Shown: positions 25,541 to 33,794 of the stretch, piece by piece
How positions within the stretch are numbered: position 1 is the stretch's first letter
Layout: each line of letters opens with the position of its first letter
Assembly (NCBI GenBank): GCA_038246575.1
Contig: JBBRVU010000005.1
Span: forward strand, 1-64,000
Length of the DNA stretch: 64,000 bases
Direction of reading: 5' to 3'
Source of the DNA: JACCUZ01 sp038246575
GTDB taxonomy: Bacteria; Actinomycetota; Actinomycetes; JACCUZ01
Notes under the pieces: generated by a model
Seen by the model: the letters and a program-made list of their open reading frames with translations, nothing else
What the model was told of the DNA's origin: nothing
The model's database searches: none
Position numbers and translations under genes: made by a program

Positions 25541-25714
25541 CTGCCACCGGCGCGCTCCGGCACCGAACGGAATGGGCGCGCCCTGCGGCTGCCGGGTACA
25601 CGCGGCTTTGACCAGTGGTGTCTCACCGACGCAGATAGCCGCCGACGCTGGTAAGGCGATCCGATGGCGCGGGGCTTGATCGATGTGCATCCACCCCACG
25701 GCCGCACCAGCATC

Positions 25715-26092
25715 CTATTCCACGATGAGCTTGCCGCGGAACATGCCCATCTGGCATGTGAACTCATATTCTCCCGGCTGCTCCGGCAGAATCTCCACCG
25801 GGACGGTTTCACCTTGCGGCAGCCGGGCGCTCTTGCCAAAGTCGTTGAACAATACCATCTCGGAGCAGCCGGCCGACTCCTCGCGGCGGAAGTTGAGCCG
25901 GACGGGCCGGCCGTGTTGCACGACGATTATGTCCGGGGTGTAGCCGCCCTTGACCAGCACCATCGCTTCCTGGTAGCCGCTCGTGGTGAGCGCGGCCCGG
26001 TAGCCGCCCTTGCGCGGACCCCAGAAAAACCACCCGATGCCGGCCGACACGGTCAGTCCACCGAAGATGATAAGCACGTCCGATAAACTCAT
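25715..26092 (-). CDS. membrane-anchored cupredoxin-domain protein
   Basis: 125 residues from ATG 26092, which overlaps the CopA stop as ATGA. One membrane helix (about 5-23) is followed by a cupredoxin fold: VKGGYTPDIIVVQHGRPVRL is the usual first sheet, CSEMVLFNDFG and PGEYEFTCQMGMFRGKLIVE carry the candidate copper ligands (Cys and Met in the C-terminal loop). Related proteins act as periplasmic copper carriers next to copper ATPases. Translational coupling to copA supports a role in delivering or accepting exported Cu(I). Confidence 0.85.
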   Translation of the reverse strand: MSLSDVLIIFGGLTVSAGIGWFFWGPRKGGYRAALTTSGYQEAMVLVKGGYTPDIIVVQHGRPVRLNFRREESAGCSEMVLFNDFGKSARLPQGETVPVEILPEQPGEYEFTCQMGMFRGKLIVE

Positions 26093-28803
26093 GACGTTCC
26101 CTCTCTTGACTTCCACAGCTTCAGCCGGTTGGCGTTGCTGATCACCGTCACCGAACTAAAGCTCATCGCGAGCGCCGCCAGCAGCGGCGACAACAACACA
26201 CCGATGAAGGGGAACAGCAGCCCCAGCGCGATCGGGATGCCAATCGCGTTGTAGATGAAGGCGCCGAACAGATTCTGGTAAACATTGGCCATCGTGGCCT
26301 TCGAAATTTGCACCGCCGTCACGACACCGCGCAGGCTGCCGCTGATCAGGGTGATGTCCGATGCCTCGATGGCGACATCGGCGCCGGTGCCGATGGCGAA
26401 GCCGATGTCGGCCTGGGCCAGCGCCGGCGCGTCATTGATGCCGTCGCCGACCATGCCCACCTTCTTGCCTTCGAGCTGCAACTTTTGCACGTTCTGCGCC
26501 TTGTCCCGCGGCAACACCTCGGCCAGCACCCGGTCGATCCCGACCTGGCGGCCGATCGCTTCGGCGGTGCGGCGGTTGTCGCCGGTGATCATCACGACTT
26601 CCAATCCCATCTGCTTGAAGACGGCGATCGCGGCAATCGAGTCTTCCTTGATCGTGTCGGCGACCGCGATGATCCCGGCCGCTGTGCCGTCGATGGCCAC
26701 GTACATCGGCGTCCGTCCGGCGTCCGCGATGCGCGCCGATTCCGGTTCCAGCCGGCCGAGGGCGATTCCTTGTCCGGTCATCAATCGGCCATTGCCCAGC
26801 AGCAGCCGGTGGCCGGCCACGGTCGCGCTCACGCCGTGTCCAGGATTTGCCTCAAAGTCAGTCACCGCCGACAACTCTAGCCCACGGCCACGCGCGCCTT
26901 CGACGATTGCCCCCGCCAGCGGGTGTTCCGAATTGCGTTCGACCGCGGCGGCCAGCCGCAGCACCTCGTTCTCCTCAAACTCGCTCTCCACGATCACGTC
27001 GGTGAGTTCCGGTTTGCCCTTCGTGATTGTGCCCGTCTTGTCCAGGATAATTGTGTGCAGCTTGGACGCCGATTGCAGCGCATCGCCGGAACGGATGAGA
27101 ATGCCGTTCTGCGCGCCCAGACCGACGCCGGTGGTCAGGCTCATCGGTGTGGCCATGCCCAGCGCACAGGGGCACGCGATGATCAGCACGGTAACGCCGA
27201 CAATCAGCGCATAGGACAGGGCCGGGTTTGGCCCGAACACCAGCCACATGGAGAACCCTGCCACCGCGAGGATCATCACCGCCGGCGTGAAGTAGCTGGA
27301 GACGAGGTCGACGACGCGCTGAATGGGCACTTTCGAGCCCTGGGCATTCTGCACCATCCGGATAATATTGGCGAGCGCCGTATCCTTGCCGACTTTGGTC
27401 GCGCGGAATTGGAAGCTGCCTGTCTTGTTGAGCGTGGCGCCGATCACCTCGTCGCCCACATGCTTTTCCGCCGGGATCGATTCGCCGGTGATCATGCTCT
27501 CATCGATGGCCGACGCGCCTTCCAGCACGATCCCGTCCACCGGCACCTTCTCACCGGGGCGCACGATTACCACATCGCCGGCCAGCACCTCTTCAACCGG
27601 AATGTCGAGCTCGGCGCCGTCGCGTACCACACGGGCGGTCTTGGCCTGGAGGCCGATCAGCTTCTTGATCGCCTCGGAGGTGCGGCCGCGCGCCTTCACT
27701 TCCAACGCGAGCCCGAGCACCACCAGCGCGGTGACTACCACCGTCACGTCGTAGTAGACGTCCGTAAGCTTCGCATCGGGGAAGATGCCGGGCACCAGCA
27801 GCGCCACCGTCGAGTACAGCCAGGCGACGCCGGTGCCAACGGCGATCAGCGTATGCATGTTCGCCGTGCGATGCTTCAGCCCATCCCACATGCCGGTGAA
27901 GAACTGATTGCCGCTGTACACCAGCACCGCCAAGCTGGCCAGCCCCATCACCGCCCACACCAGGCGCAGCTCGGTGCTGCCACGGGGCAGCCAATCCTTG
28001 AGGTAGGGGATGAGGTAGGGATAGGACAGAACCATCGTCGGCGTGCCCACCGCGGCGGCGAACCACCACTTGCGCATGAGCTGGCGATACTCACGGTCCT
28101 GTTCGGTATCTTCGGCTTTCTGCGATTGCTCGCTCGCGGCCGGCGCCGTGCGGGTGCGGTACGGACCGGCATGCGTGACCGCCAGGGCGACGGTGCGCAT
28201 ATCCGTCTGGCTGGGCAGGTATTCGATGGTGGCGACCTCGGTGGCCGCATTCATCGTGGCGCTGATCACCCCCGGCGCGGCGAGCAGCGCCGCTTCGATC
28301 CGGGCAACACAGGACGCGCAGTAGATGCCGTCAACCTTCAGCCGGGTGGTGGCGCTGCCCGTCTGATAGCCGGCATTGCGAATCGCTTGGACCAGCGCGG
28401 TAATCGTGGTCTTCTCCGGGTCGTACTCAATCGTCGCCCGCCCGCTGGGCAGGTTGACCGTGGCCGAGTGAACCCCGGCAACGCCGGTCAGCGCCCGCTC
28501 CAGTGCCGGCCGGCCGGAGCGGTCCAGACCAGTGACCGGCAGTTCGATCCGCTCCGGTCCGCCGATCCGGCCGGATACGGCGGTGGTCGCGGCGGGCGCG
28601 GGGCCGGCGTCGATAGCGGCCTTAAGTGCGGCGTCCCAATAGTGTTGCGGCTGGGCGTCGAAGCGCTCCATACAGGCTTCGGAGCACAGGAACAGGGTAT
28701 TGCCGTCGATCGAGCGGGACGCGAACGCCAGCGGCGGCTCGATCTGCATGCCGCATACCGGATCGTGGGCCACGGCCGGCGCGGCGGCGATTGAATTAGT
28801 CAT
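26089..28803 (-). CDS. copA: copper-exporting P1B-type ATPase
   Basis: 904 residues from ATG 28803 (GGGAGGG upstream). The N-terminus carries a YHS domain (HDPVCGMQI, then FLCSEACMERF), a first HMA fold whose CxxC is lost (TGLDRSGRPALE) and a second HMA with intact GIYCASCVARIE. The pump has the copper-specific CPC in IIACPCALGMATPMSL, the phosphorylation site DKTGTITKG, the SEHPLAGAIVEGA motif and GDGINDAPALAQADIG. It exports Cu(I) using ATP. A four-repeat CTCAG array, all four copies exact, lies 65 bases upstream. The cupredoxin gene follows with an ATGA overlap. Confidence 0.96.
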   Translation of the reverse strand: MTNSIAAAPAVAHDPVCGMQIEPPLAFASRSIDGNTLFLCSEACMERFDAQPQHYWDAALKAAIDAGPAPAATTAVSGRIGGPERIELPVTGLDRSGRPALERALTGVAGVHSATVNLPSGRATIEYDPEKTTITALVQAIRNAGYQTGSATTRLKVDGIYCASCVARIEAALLAAPGVISATMNAATEVATIEYLPSQTDMRTVALAVTHAGPYRTRTAPAASEQSQKAEDTEQDREYRQLMRKWWFAAAVGTPTMVLSYPYLIPYLKDWLPRGSTELRLVWAVMGLASLAVLVYSGNQFFTGMWDGLKHRTANMHTLIAVGTGVAWLYSTVALLVPGIFPDAKLTDVYYDVTVVVTALVVLGLALEVKARGRTSEAIKKLIGLQAKTARVVRDGAELDIPVEEVLAGDVVIVRPGEKVPVDGIVLEGASAIDESMITGESIPAEKHVGDEVIGATLNKTGSFQFRATKVGKDTALANIIRMVQNAQGSKVPIQRVVDLVSSYFTPAVMILAVAGFSMWLVFGPNPALSYALIVGVTVLIIACPCALGMATPMSLTTGVGLGAQNGILIRSGDALQSASKLHTIILDKTGTITKGKPELTDVIVESEFEENEVLRLAAAVERNSEHPLAGAIVEGARGRGLELSAVTDFEANPGHGVSATVAGHRLLLGNGRLMTGQGIALGRLEPESARIADAGRTPMYVAIDGTAAGIIAVADTIKEDSIAAIAVFKQMGLEVVMITGDNRRTAEAIGRQVGIDRVLAEVLPRDKAQNVQKLQLEGKKVGMVGDGINDAPALAQADIGFAIGTGADVAIEASDITLISGSLRGVVTAVQISKATMANVYQNLFGAFIYNAIGIPIALGLLFPFIGVLLSPLLAALAMSFSSVTVISNANRLKLWKSREGTS

Positions 28804-28867
28804 GGGTCCCTCCCTGGCCGGTCTGCAAGCTTCCCCGGCCATACCTCGTTCAGTGTGCGTGGCCGGT

Positions 28868-28905
28868 CTGAGCGGTCGCTGAGCCATCGCTGAGGAATGT
28901 CTGAG
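28868..28905 (-). promoter_or_regulatory. 11-bp phased CTCAG array upstream of copA
   Basis: The best copy of the element: four exact CTCAG pentamers on the minus strand starting every 11 bp (plus-strand CTGAG at 28868, 28879, 28890, 28901), 65 bases before the copA ATG. A GGTATGGC stretch about 20 bases after the array may hold the -10. Confidence 0.85.
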
Positions 28906-28936
28906 GGGAGGCCTGCTGATGCCTGCCTGACCGACC

Positions 28937-29185
28937 TCATCGCGCATCCGGTCCGAGCGCGCCCCGGCGCCCGGACGGAGCGTGCCGGCCGAGCGCATGG
29001 TACAGCGGGCACACGCCGATGGCGCCCGTGATCACCAGGTCCAGCCCCAGCAGCACCCCGGCCCCGGCCAGCGCACGATAGCCCCAGGCACCGGCCTGCC
29101 AGAGCACAACCGCGCCGGCCACGGCCAGTGCCGCACCCGCGACAACGCGCACCAGCCGCTCCCAGGCAGCCACATTCTTCTGCAT
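28937..29185 (-). CDS. DUF2892 (YgaP-like) membrane protein
   Basis: 82 residues from ATG 29185, with GGGAGG eight bases upstream. MQKNVAAWERLVRVVAGAAL is the usual DUF2892 start (basic amphipathic stretch then membrane helix); a second helix ends with GAIGVCPLYHALG, the conserved C-P-x-Y/H signature. YgaP transmembrane domains form small dimers linked to rhodanese activity, but members without rhodanese, as here, have no known function. It lies 44 bases downstream of a 40-residue membrane protein and shares its array-controlled promoter. Confidence 0.82.
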   Translation of the reverse strand: MQKNVAAWERLVRVVAGAALAVAGAVVLWQAGAWGYRALAGAGVLLGLDLVITGAIGVCPLYHALGRHAPSGRRGALGPDAR

Positions 29186-29229
29186 CACATCTACCTCCCG
29201 CGCCGCCGTCATTCGCACGGCGCCATCCC

Positions 29230-29352
29230 TCAGCGCAGCGACAGGACACCCAGCCCGACCAGGGCAAAGACGCCGACCATCGCCACACAGCACAACACCA
29301 TCGGCAGCCACATCTTCCAGCCGCTGCCGCCGCCGTCACCACCGTGATTCAT
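29230..29352 (-). CDS. 40-residue membrane peptide
   Basis: ATG 29352, with GAGGAG seven bases upstream, to TGA 29230. The sequence is a Gly/His-rich head (MNHGGDGGGSGWKMW), one membrane helix containing a Cys-Cys pair (LPMVLCCVAMVGVFALVGLG) and a short basic end. Small Gly/His-rich single-span peptides with CC are common beside copper genes, and metal sensing or pump modulation is a reasonable guess. It is the first gene after the CTCAG array at 29410-29447 and probably co-transcribed with the DUF2892 gene. Confidence 0.7.
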   Translation of the reverse strand: MNHGGDGGGSGWKMWLPMVLCCVAMVGVFALVGLGVLSLR

Positions 29353-29409
29353 GTCCACGCTCCTCGCCGGGAGCGGCGCCCCCGGCCATGCCCATCATCA
29401 TGCTCTCGC

Positions 29410-29447
29410 CTGAGCGGCCCCTGTACCGATACTGAGGGCTATCTGAG
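29410..29447 (-). promoter_or_regulatory. 11-bp phased CTCAG array upstream of the DUF2892 pair
   Basis: Minus-strand order CTCAG (29447-29443), CTCAG, TACAG, CTCAG (29414-29410), period 11. It ends 57 bases before the ATG at 29352. Confidence 0.75.
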
Positions 29448-29458
29448 AACTCCATCCG

Positions 29459-30319
29459 TTACGCCGAGGCGGAAGCGACTGCACCCGACAGCTCCTTTAC
29501 GAACGTCTGCGGCGCTGCCAAGAATTCGTCCCGGCAGCCGCGCGCGCAGAACACATAGTCGCGGCCCTGCCACTGGGCCACCACGGCCGTCTCGCGTTCC
29601 ACCGCCATCCCACAGACCGGGTCGGTCGCCATCTCCTGCATGTTCTTGAACTGCCCGTCCTCCAGCCACAGCACCCGGTCGGCGATGTCCTTGATGCGCT
29701 GGTCGTGCGACACGATCACCACGCTGCGGCCGCCCTCCTCACCGGCGATGCGGCGCAGGAGGCGCATGGTCTCGTGGCCCGCTTTGGCGTCGAGGTTCGC
29801 GGTCGGCTCGTCCGCCAGGATCAGCGCCGGGTCATTGACCAGCGCCCGGGCGATCGCCACCCGCTGCTTCTCGCCCCCGGACAGCTTCTCCGGAGAGAAG
29901 TGCAGCCGCTGACCAAGCCCGAGCTCCGTGAGCAGGGCCGCAGCCTTGTTCCGTGCTTGCTTGCGACTGACACCGGTGAGTTCGGCGGCAAGCGAGACGT
30001 TGTCCTGCACATTGAGCGCCGAGAGCAGATTGAAATCCTGGAAGATGAAGCCGAAATTGCGCAGCCGGATGTCGGGCAGGCGGCTCTCCGACAGGGCGCT
30101 CAGCTCCAAATCGCCCAACTGTATGGTGCCTTCGCTAGGCTTGAGCAGGGATCCCAGCATGAGCAGGAGCGTGCTCTTGCCGGAGCCCGACGGCCCCATG
30201 ATCAGCACGACCTCCCCCGGCGCAAGATCGAGCGAGACATCGCGGACCGCTACGACCTCGGTATCGCCGCTGCCGAAGCGCTTGGTCAAATGCGTGACGT
30301 GAAGGCCTCTCTCGTTCAT
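29459..30319 (-). CDS. ABC exporter ATPase (MacB/LolD type) with C-terminal YHS domain
   Basis: 286 residues. The ATPase domain (about 1-220) has Walker A GPSGSGKST (42-50), the Q-loop, signature LSGGEKQRVAIARAL, Walker B ALILADEPTANLD and the switch His in VIVSHDQRIK, most like the LolD/MacB subclass. A second domain (about 230-275) is a YHS metal-binding fold: ATDPVCGMAVERE, then DYVFCARGCRDEFL. That fusion is unusual; the same YHS motif occurs at the N-terminus of CopA here. It probably energises the two permeases encoded just upstream, with the YHS domain sensing or handling metal. Confidence 0.92.
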   Translation of the reverse strand: MNERGLHVTHLTKRFGSGDTEVVAVRDVSLDLAPGEVVLIMGPSGSGKSTLLLMLGSLLKPSEGTIQLGDLELSALSESRLPDIRLRNFGFIFQDFNLLSALNVQDNVSLAAELTGVSRKQARNKAAALLTELGLGQRLHFSPEKLSGGEKQRVAIARALVNDPALILADEPTANLDAKAGHETMRLLRRIAGEEGGRSVVIVSHDQRIKDIADRVLWLEDGQFKNMQEMATDPVCGMAVERETAVVAQWQGRDYVFCARGCRDEFLAAPQTFVKELSGAVASASA

Positions 30320-30321
30320 GA

Positions 30322-31437
30322 TTAACCTCTCCTGACGATCGCCGCGGGCTCGAGGCGGCCAAGCTGGCTGGCTGGCAGCAGCGCTGCGACACCGGCAATG
30401 AACACGGACACGACGCTCACGCGCAACAGCGACGCCGCGCTGATAGCGAGCACGAGGCTCTCATTGAGACGCGGGATCAGCACCGAGAGCAGGAAGGTGA
30501 GTACGATACCGGCAAGGAGCCCCGCTGCGACGCTCATCAGCGCCTGTACCAAGACCACTCTGTAGAGGCGCCCATTACGCGTGCCCATGGCTTTGAGTAC
30601 GCCGTACTCTCTGCGCCGGGCGATGGTGGCGATGTAGACCGTGAGCGCCACCACTGCCAGGCCGGTGAGAAAACCGGCTGTGTTCATGATGTTGAGGATG
30701 TCGGCCATCATGTTCGTGGCCACCTCCCGCTCCTGGGAAGCGAACTGCTGGCGCGTCTGCACCGTAACTCCGCTGATGCTCGCGCCGATGCGCTCGGCGA
30801 TGGCGGACGGCGACTCGCCCGGAGCGATCTTGACCAGGACAAAGCTGATCACCTGGTCACCGCCGCCGCGGGCGCGAGCGAAATCGTCCATTCGTACGAC
30901 GGAGACGGAGCTGACGATGCTGGACGTGCCTGAAGTGAGCCCGGCGATCCTCAGCTGCTGGCCCAGGGCCGTAACCTGGTCGCCAACGAGCAAACCGGCC
31001 TTGGCGGCAATCGAGTGATCGATAATAATCTCGCCGGGGCCGGGCATAGCGGCGCCTTCCACGATATTGGTGGGCCTTCCGAGTGCGGCGTTGTCTGGCA
31101 CGCCGAAAACGTAGGCGATGTACTCCTTCCCCTTCGCCTGGATCATGTCGGTAGCGTAGAGGATGGGCACGGCGTCCTGGACACCGGGCACGGCCGTCAC
31201 CTGATCGGTGACGGAGGCGGGCAGGGCGGAACCGGACATATGCATCGTCTGGACGCCTGCCTGCGAGACCCATACGTCGGCACCGGCCCGGTCGATGTAG
31301 ACGGTCAGCCGTCCCGTGGCCCCATTGATGACCGCACCGAAGAACAGGACCAGGGTGAGCGCCAGGCTAAGCCCTCCCACGGAGATGAGAAGACGCGTTT
31401 TGTTCTGGGTCAGGTTGCTCAGCGCGAGACGGAACAC
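30322..31437 (-). CDS. ABC transporter permease, MacB/FtsX type
   Basis: 371 residues from GTG 31437, whose GGAGG lies inside the last codons of the previous permease; the frame is open 11 codons further 5'. An N-terminal membrane helix (LLISVGGLSLALTLVLFFGA), a large exported domain, and three C-terminal helices of the FtsX fold with the typical RRREYGVLKAMGTRNGRLYR cytoplasmic loop and ending in PASQLGRLEPAAIVRRG. Such permeases do not form classical pores but use mechanotransmission to extrude peptides, lipids or toxins. Separated from the ATPase gene by two bases. Confidence 0.9.
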   Translation of the reverse strand: MFRLALSNLTQNKTRLLISVGGLSLALTLVLFFGAVINGATGRLTVYIDRAGADVWVSQAGVQTMHMSGSALPASVTDQVTAVPGVQDAVPILYATDMIQAKGKEYIAYVFGVPDNAALGRPTNIVEGAAMPGPGEIIIDHSIAAKAGLLVGDQVTALGQQLRIAGLTSGTSSIVSSVSVVRMDDFARARGGGDQVISFVLVKIAPGESPSAIAERIGASISGVTVQTRQQFASQEREVATNMMADILNIMNTAGFLTGLAVVALTVYIATIARRREYGVLKAMGTRNGRLYRVVLVQALMSVAAGLLAGIVLTFLLSVLIPRLNESLVLAISAASLLRVSVVSVFIAGVAALLPASQLGRLEPAAIVRRG

Positions 31438-31441
31438 GGCA

Positions 31442-32548
31442 TTACCTCCGGAAGACTTCCGCCGGCGCAAGGCGAACGACCGACCGCGCCGGAATGAGGG
31501 CGCCGAGGAGCGCCATGACGAAGCCCGCGCCGAGCGTGACGGCGATGGCAGACGCCTGGATTGTCACGAGGAGTTGGGGCCGCCAGCTCATGACCAGCCA
31601 GCCCAGCGCGAAGGCGAAGACGATGCCCACGAGCACGCCAAGACCCGCGGCAACGATCGCCTGAGATATCACAACGCGATACAGGACACCATTGGGAGCG
31701 CCGATCGCCTTCAGAATGCCGTATTCGGCCCGGCGCTCGATGGTCGCCGTGTAGAGCACCATGCCAACGACGAGCGCACCGACGATGAAGGCCGCTGCGA
31801 CCATCAGCATGATGATCTGATCGAAGGCACTGGCGAGGAATGCTCGGTCGTTCGCCATCACCTCGCTCTTGAGCAGGACGTTTGTGCCGGGCTGACTTGC
31901 TTGCAGCGCGGCGACAAGCTCTTTCGGCGTGGTACCGGCCGCAGGGCTCACGAGCAAGTAGCTGGCAGCGCCGGGCGTAAGGATCAGCGACTCAACGAAC
32001 GGCTTGCGCGCGAACACGACGCTTCCACCCAAGGAGGTGGTCTTGTTGGAGAGCCCCACCACTTTGAGCGTCCGTCCGCCAAGTTCGAAGCTATCCCCGA
32101 TGGCAAGGTTATGCCGGCTGGCAAGCACGCGGTCGAGCACGACTTCATCGTCCGCGGCCGGTTGGCGGCCTTCCGACATGTCCCACGGCCCACCGCCCAG
32201 CGCGGCATCGTAGCCGATGAGGACAATCAACTCTTTCTTGCCATGCAGCTCCGGCACCACCCTCACCTGAAGGACCGGCGTGACGCGCGCCACGCCCTGC
32301 TGCTGGGCGACCGCATCTGCCGTCGCCGCAGGCAAGTACTGCCCGGAGCCGGCGCCGCTGTTCTTGACGCCTTGCGGCAAGACGGTGACCGAACCAGGGG
32401 AGTTGCCTAGGTACGCTTGAGCGCCTTCAAAGATGCCCGCGCGTAGTCCCAACAGGAACAGGATCAGCATCACCGCCAGGGCGATGCCGATGACGCTCAG
32501 GGCAAGCCGGGTCTTATCCTGCAGCAGGTTGCGCAGTGCCAGGTACAC
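31442..32548 (-). CDS. ABC transporter permease, MacB/FtsX type
   Basis: 368 residues from GTG 32548 (AAAGGAG seven bases upstream). Same architecture as the neighbouring permease: helix 1 (LALSVIGIALAVMLILFLLG), an exported domain of about 200 residues and three C-terminal helices with ERRAEYGILKAIGAPNGVLY and PARSVVRLAPAEVFRR. Two non-identical permeases plus one ATPase suggest a heterodimeric exporter. The HMA-protein gene precedes it by 40 bases, so the operon order is HMA, permease, permease, ATPase-YHS. Confidence 0.9.
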   Translation of the reverse strand: MYLALRNLLQDKTRLALSVIGIALAVMLILFLLGLRAGIFEGAQAYLGNSPGSVTVLPQGVKNSGAGSGQYLPAATADAVAQQQGVARVTPVLQVRVVPELHGKKELIVLIGYDAALGGGPWDMSEGRQPAADDEVVLDRVLASRHNLAIGDSFELGGRTLKVVGLSNKTTSLGGSVVFARKPFVESLILTPGAASYLLVSPAAGTTPKELVAALQASQPGTNVLLKSEVMANDRAFLASAFDQIIMLMVAAAFIVGALVVGMVLYTATIERRAEYGILKAIGAPNGVLYRVVISQAIVAAGLGVLVGIVFAFALGWLVMSWRPQLLVTIQASAIAVTLGAGFVMALLGALIPARSVVRLAPAEVFRR

Positions 32549-32588
32549 GTCGCGACTCCTTTCCTCACCGCTCACTCGCTACATCGGC

Positions 32589-32822
32589 TCAGCGGCGATC
32601 TGGCTCGGTGGCCCGGAATCCGGCCCGCTCGATCGCCTTGAAGATCTGTTCCTGGTTGCACAACGCCGGTTCGAACTCCACGTACGCGGCCTCGGTCACG
32701 GGGTTGACCGATACGTGCGTGACCCCGGTGAGGGCTTTAATCGCGCGCTCGATGGCGAGTGCGCCGCCGCCGCCACAGCTAAGTCCCTCAATCGGCACGG
32801 TCAGGCGGTTAATGGTGGTCAT
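32589..32822 (-). CDS. HMA (heavy-metal-associated) domain protein with altered metal site
   Basis: 77 residues from ATG 32822. The ferredoxin-like HMA fold is clear: VPIEGLSCGGGGALAIERAI, then LTGVTHVSVNPVTEAAYVEF and IFKAIERAGF. The canonical GMTCxxC site is changed to GLSCGGGG, so only the first cysteine remains and normal two-coordinate Cu(I) binding is doubtful. It heads the MacB-like ABC operon and follows a CTCAG array at 32870-32907. It may be a metallochaperone with one Cys, or use a partner ligand. Confidence 0.85.
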   Translation of the reverse strand: MTTINRLTVPIEGLSCGGGGALAIERAIKALTGVTHVSVNPVTEAAYVEFEPALCNQEQIFKAIERAGFRATEPDRR

Positions 32823-32869
32823 CGGAGTGCCATCCTTTCGAGGCGTCACCATGACTATCCCCCGTGCGC

Positions 32870-32907
32870 CTGAGCGCCGGCTGAGGGCGGGCTGGTCTTT
32901 GCCTGAG
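32870..32907 (-). promoter_or_regulatory. 11-bp phased CTCAG array upstream of HMA-ABC operon
   Basis: Minus-strand order CTCAG (32907-32903), ACCAG, CTCAG, CTCAG (32874-32870), period 11; 48 bases before the HMA ATG. A GATAGT hexamer about 12 bases after the last repeat could be the -10. Confidence 0.75.
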
Positions 32908-32916
32908 CACCGGCCC

Positions 32917-33788
32917 TCAGTCATGGACGGAACTGTCGGGGAGGGACAAAGCGGAGCTATCCGGCCGCGGCCCGCGCGGCGCGACTGCCACGAACAGCAC
33001 CGTGACGGCGATCAACGCCAGGGCGACGGTCAAGAGCGTGACGCGATCCTGTCCACGATCCGCCAGCAGCCCGATCAATGGCGGACCGATGGCCGCGCCG
33101 GCATCGCCCATCGTGCGATAGACGCCGACGCCGAGCGGACGGTCATCGGGCGGCAACCGATCAGCCAACCACAAGGCGGGGGCGAGCCTGGCCGCGCCAC
33201 TGGCCACGCCCAGCAGCACGGCGGCCACCGTGTAGACCACCAGATTCGTCGCTGCCGCGAACAGCGCCAGCGCACCGGCCATCGTCAGTCCTGCGAGCAG
33301 AATGACGGTGCGGTTGCCCACGCGCCTTGTCAGCCAGCCGGCCGGAAACAGCGCGGCGACGGCGGTGAACCCACCGAGTGACAGCGCGAGACCGATCGCT
33401 TGCGGCCTCAGACCGAGGCCGTGCCGCCTTCGATCAGGCAAAACACCGCCAACGGCCAGAAGCCCCACACGAGAGCACACGCCGCCGCCGCAGGGGCGGT
33501 GAGCGCCGGGCTGGTGACCAGTATCCGCCGCAGGCCAACCCGCCGGGCGAGCCACGCGGAAGGGAGGGATACGGCGAGCCGCATGATGCCGAAACCCGAG
33601 AGCAACAGGCCCACCAGTGTCGCGCTGGCCCCGAGCGAGAGCGCATAGGCGGGCAGAATCGGGACGAGCAGGCCCATGCCGAGACTGGCCAGGCCGGCGC
33701 CGCCCGCCAGTGCCAGCCGCGTGCGGCGCGCGTCATTCTGCTCCGGCTGCCCGGCGGCCGGCGGGGATGTTTGCCCGCGTCCACCCAT
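32917..33788 (-). pseudogene. MFS transporter with internal deletion and frameshift
   Basis: The first frame (33788 to 33408) gives about 126 residues with four membrane helices and typical MFS motifs (LASLGMGLLVPILPAYALSL, then FGIMRLAVSLPSAWLARRVG). The second frame (from about 33420 to 32917) starts at the LRPQAIGLALSLGGFTAVAA region, with PAGWLTRRVGNRTVILLAGL and six further helices. Together they give roughly 300 residues where a 12-helix MFS protein needs about 400, so the middle is deleted as well as out of frame. It begins six bases after the broken site-2 protease gene and probably shared its promoter. Confidence 0.75.
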
Positions 33789-33794
33789 CGCCGA

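Noticed and set aside
26923..28794. 623-codon open frame antisense to copA
   Set aside because: It is the complementary-frame shadow of a highly conserved ATPase gene; composition and motifs support only the copA frame.
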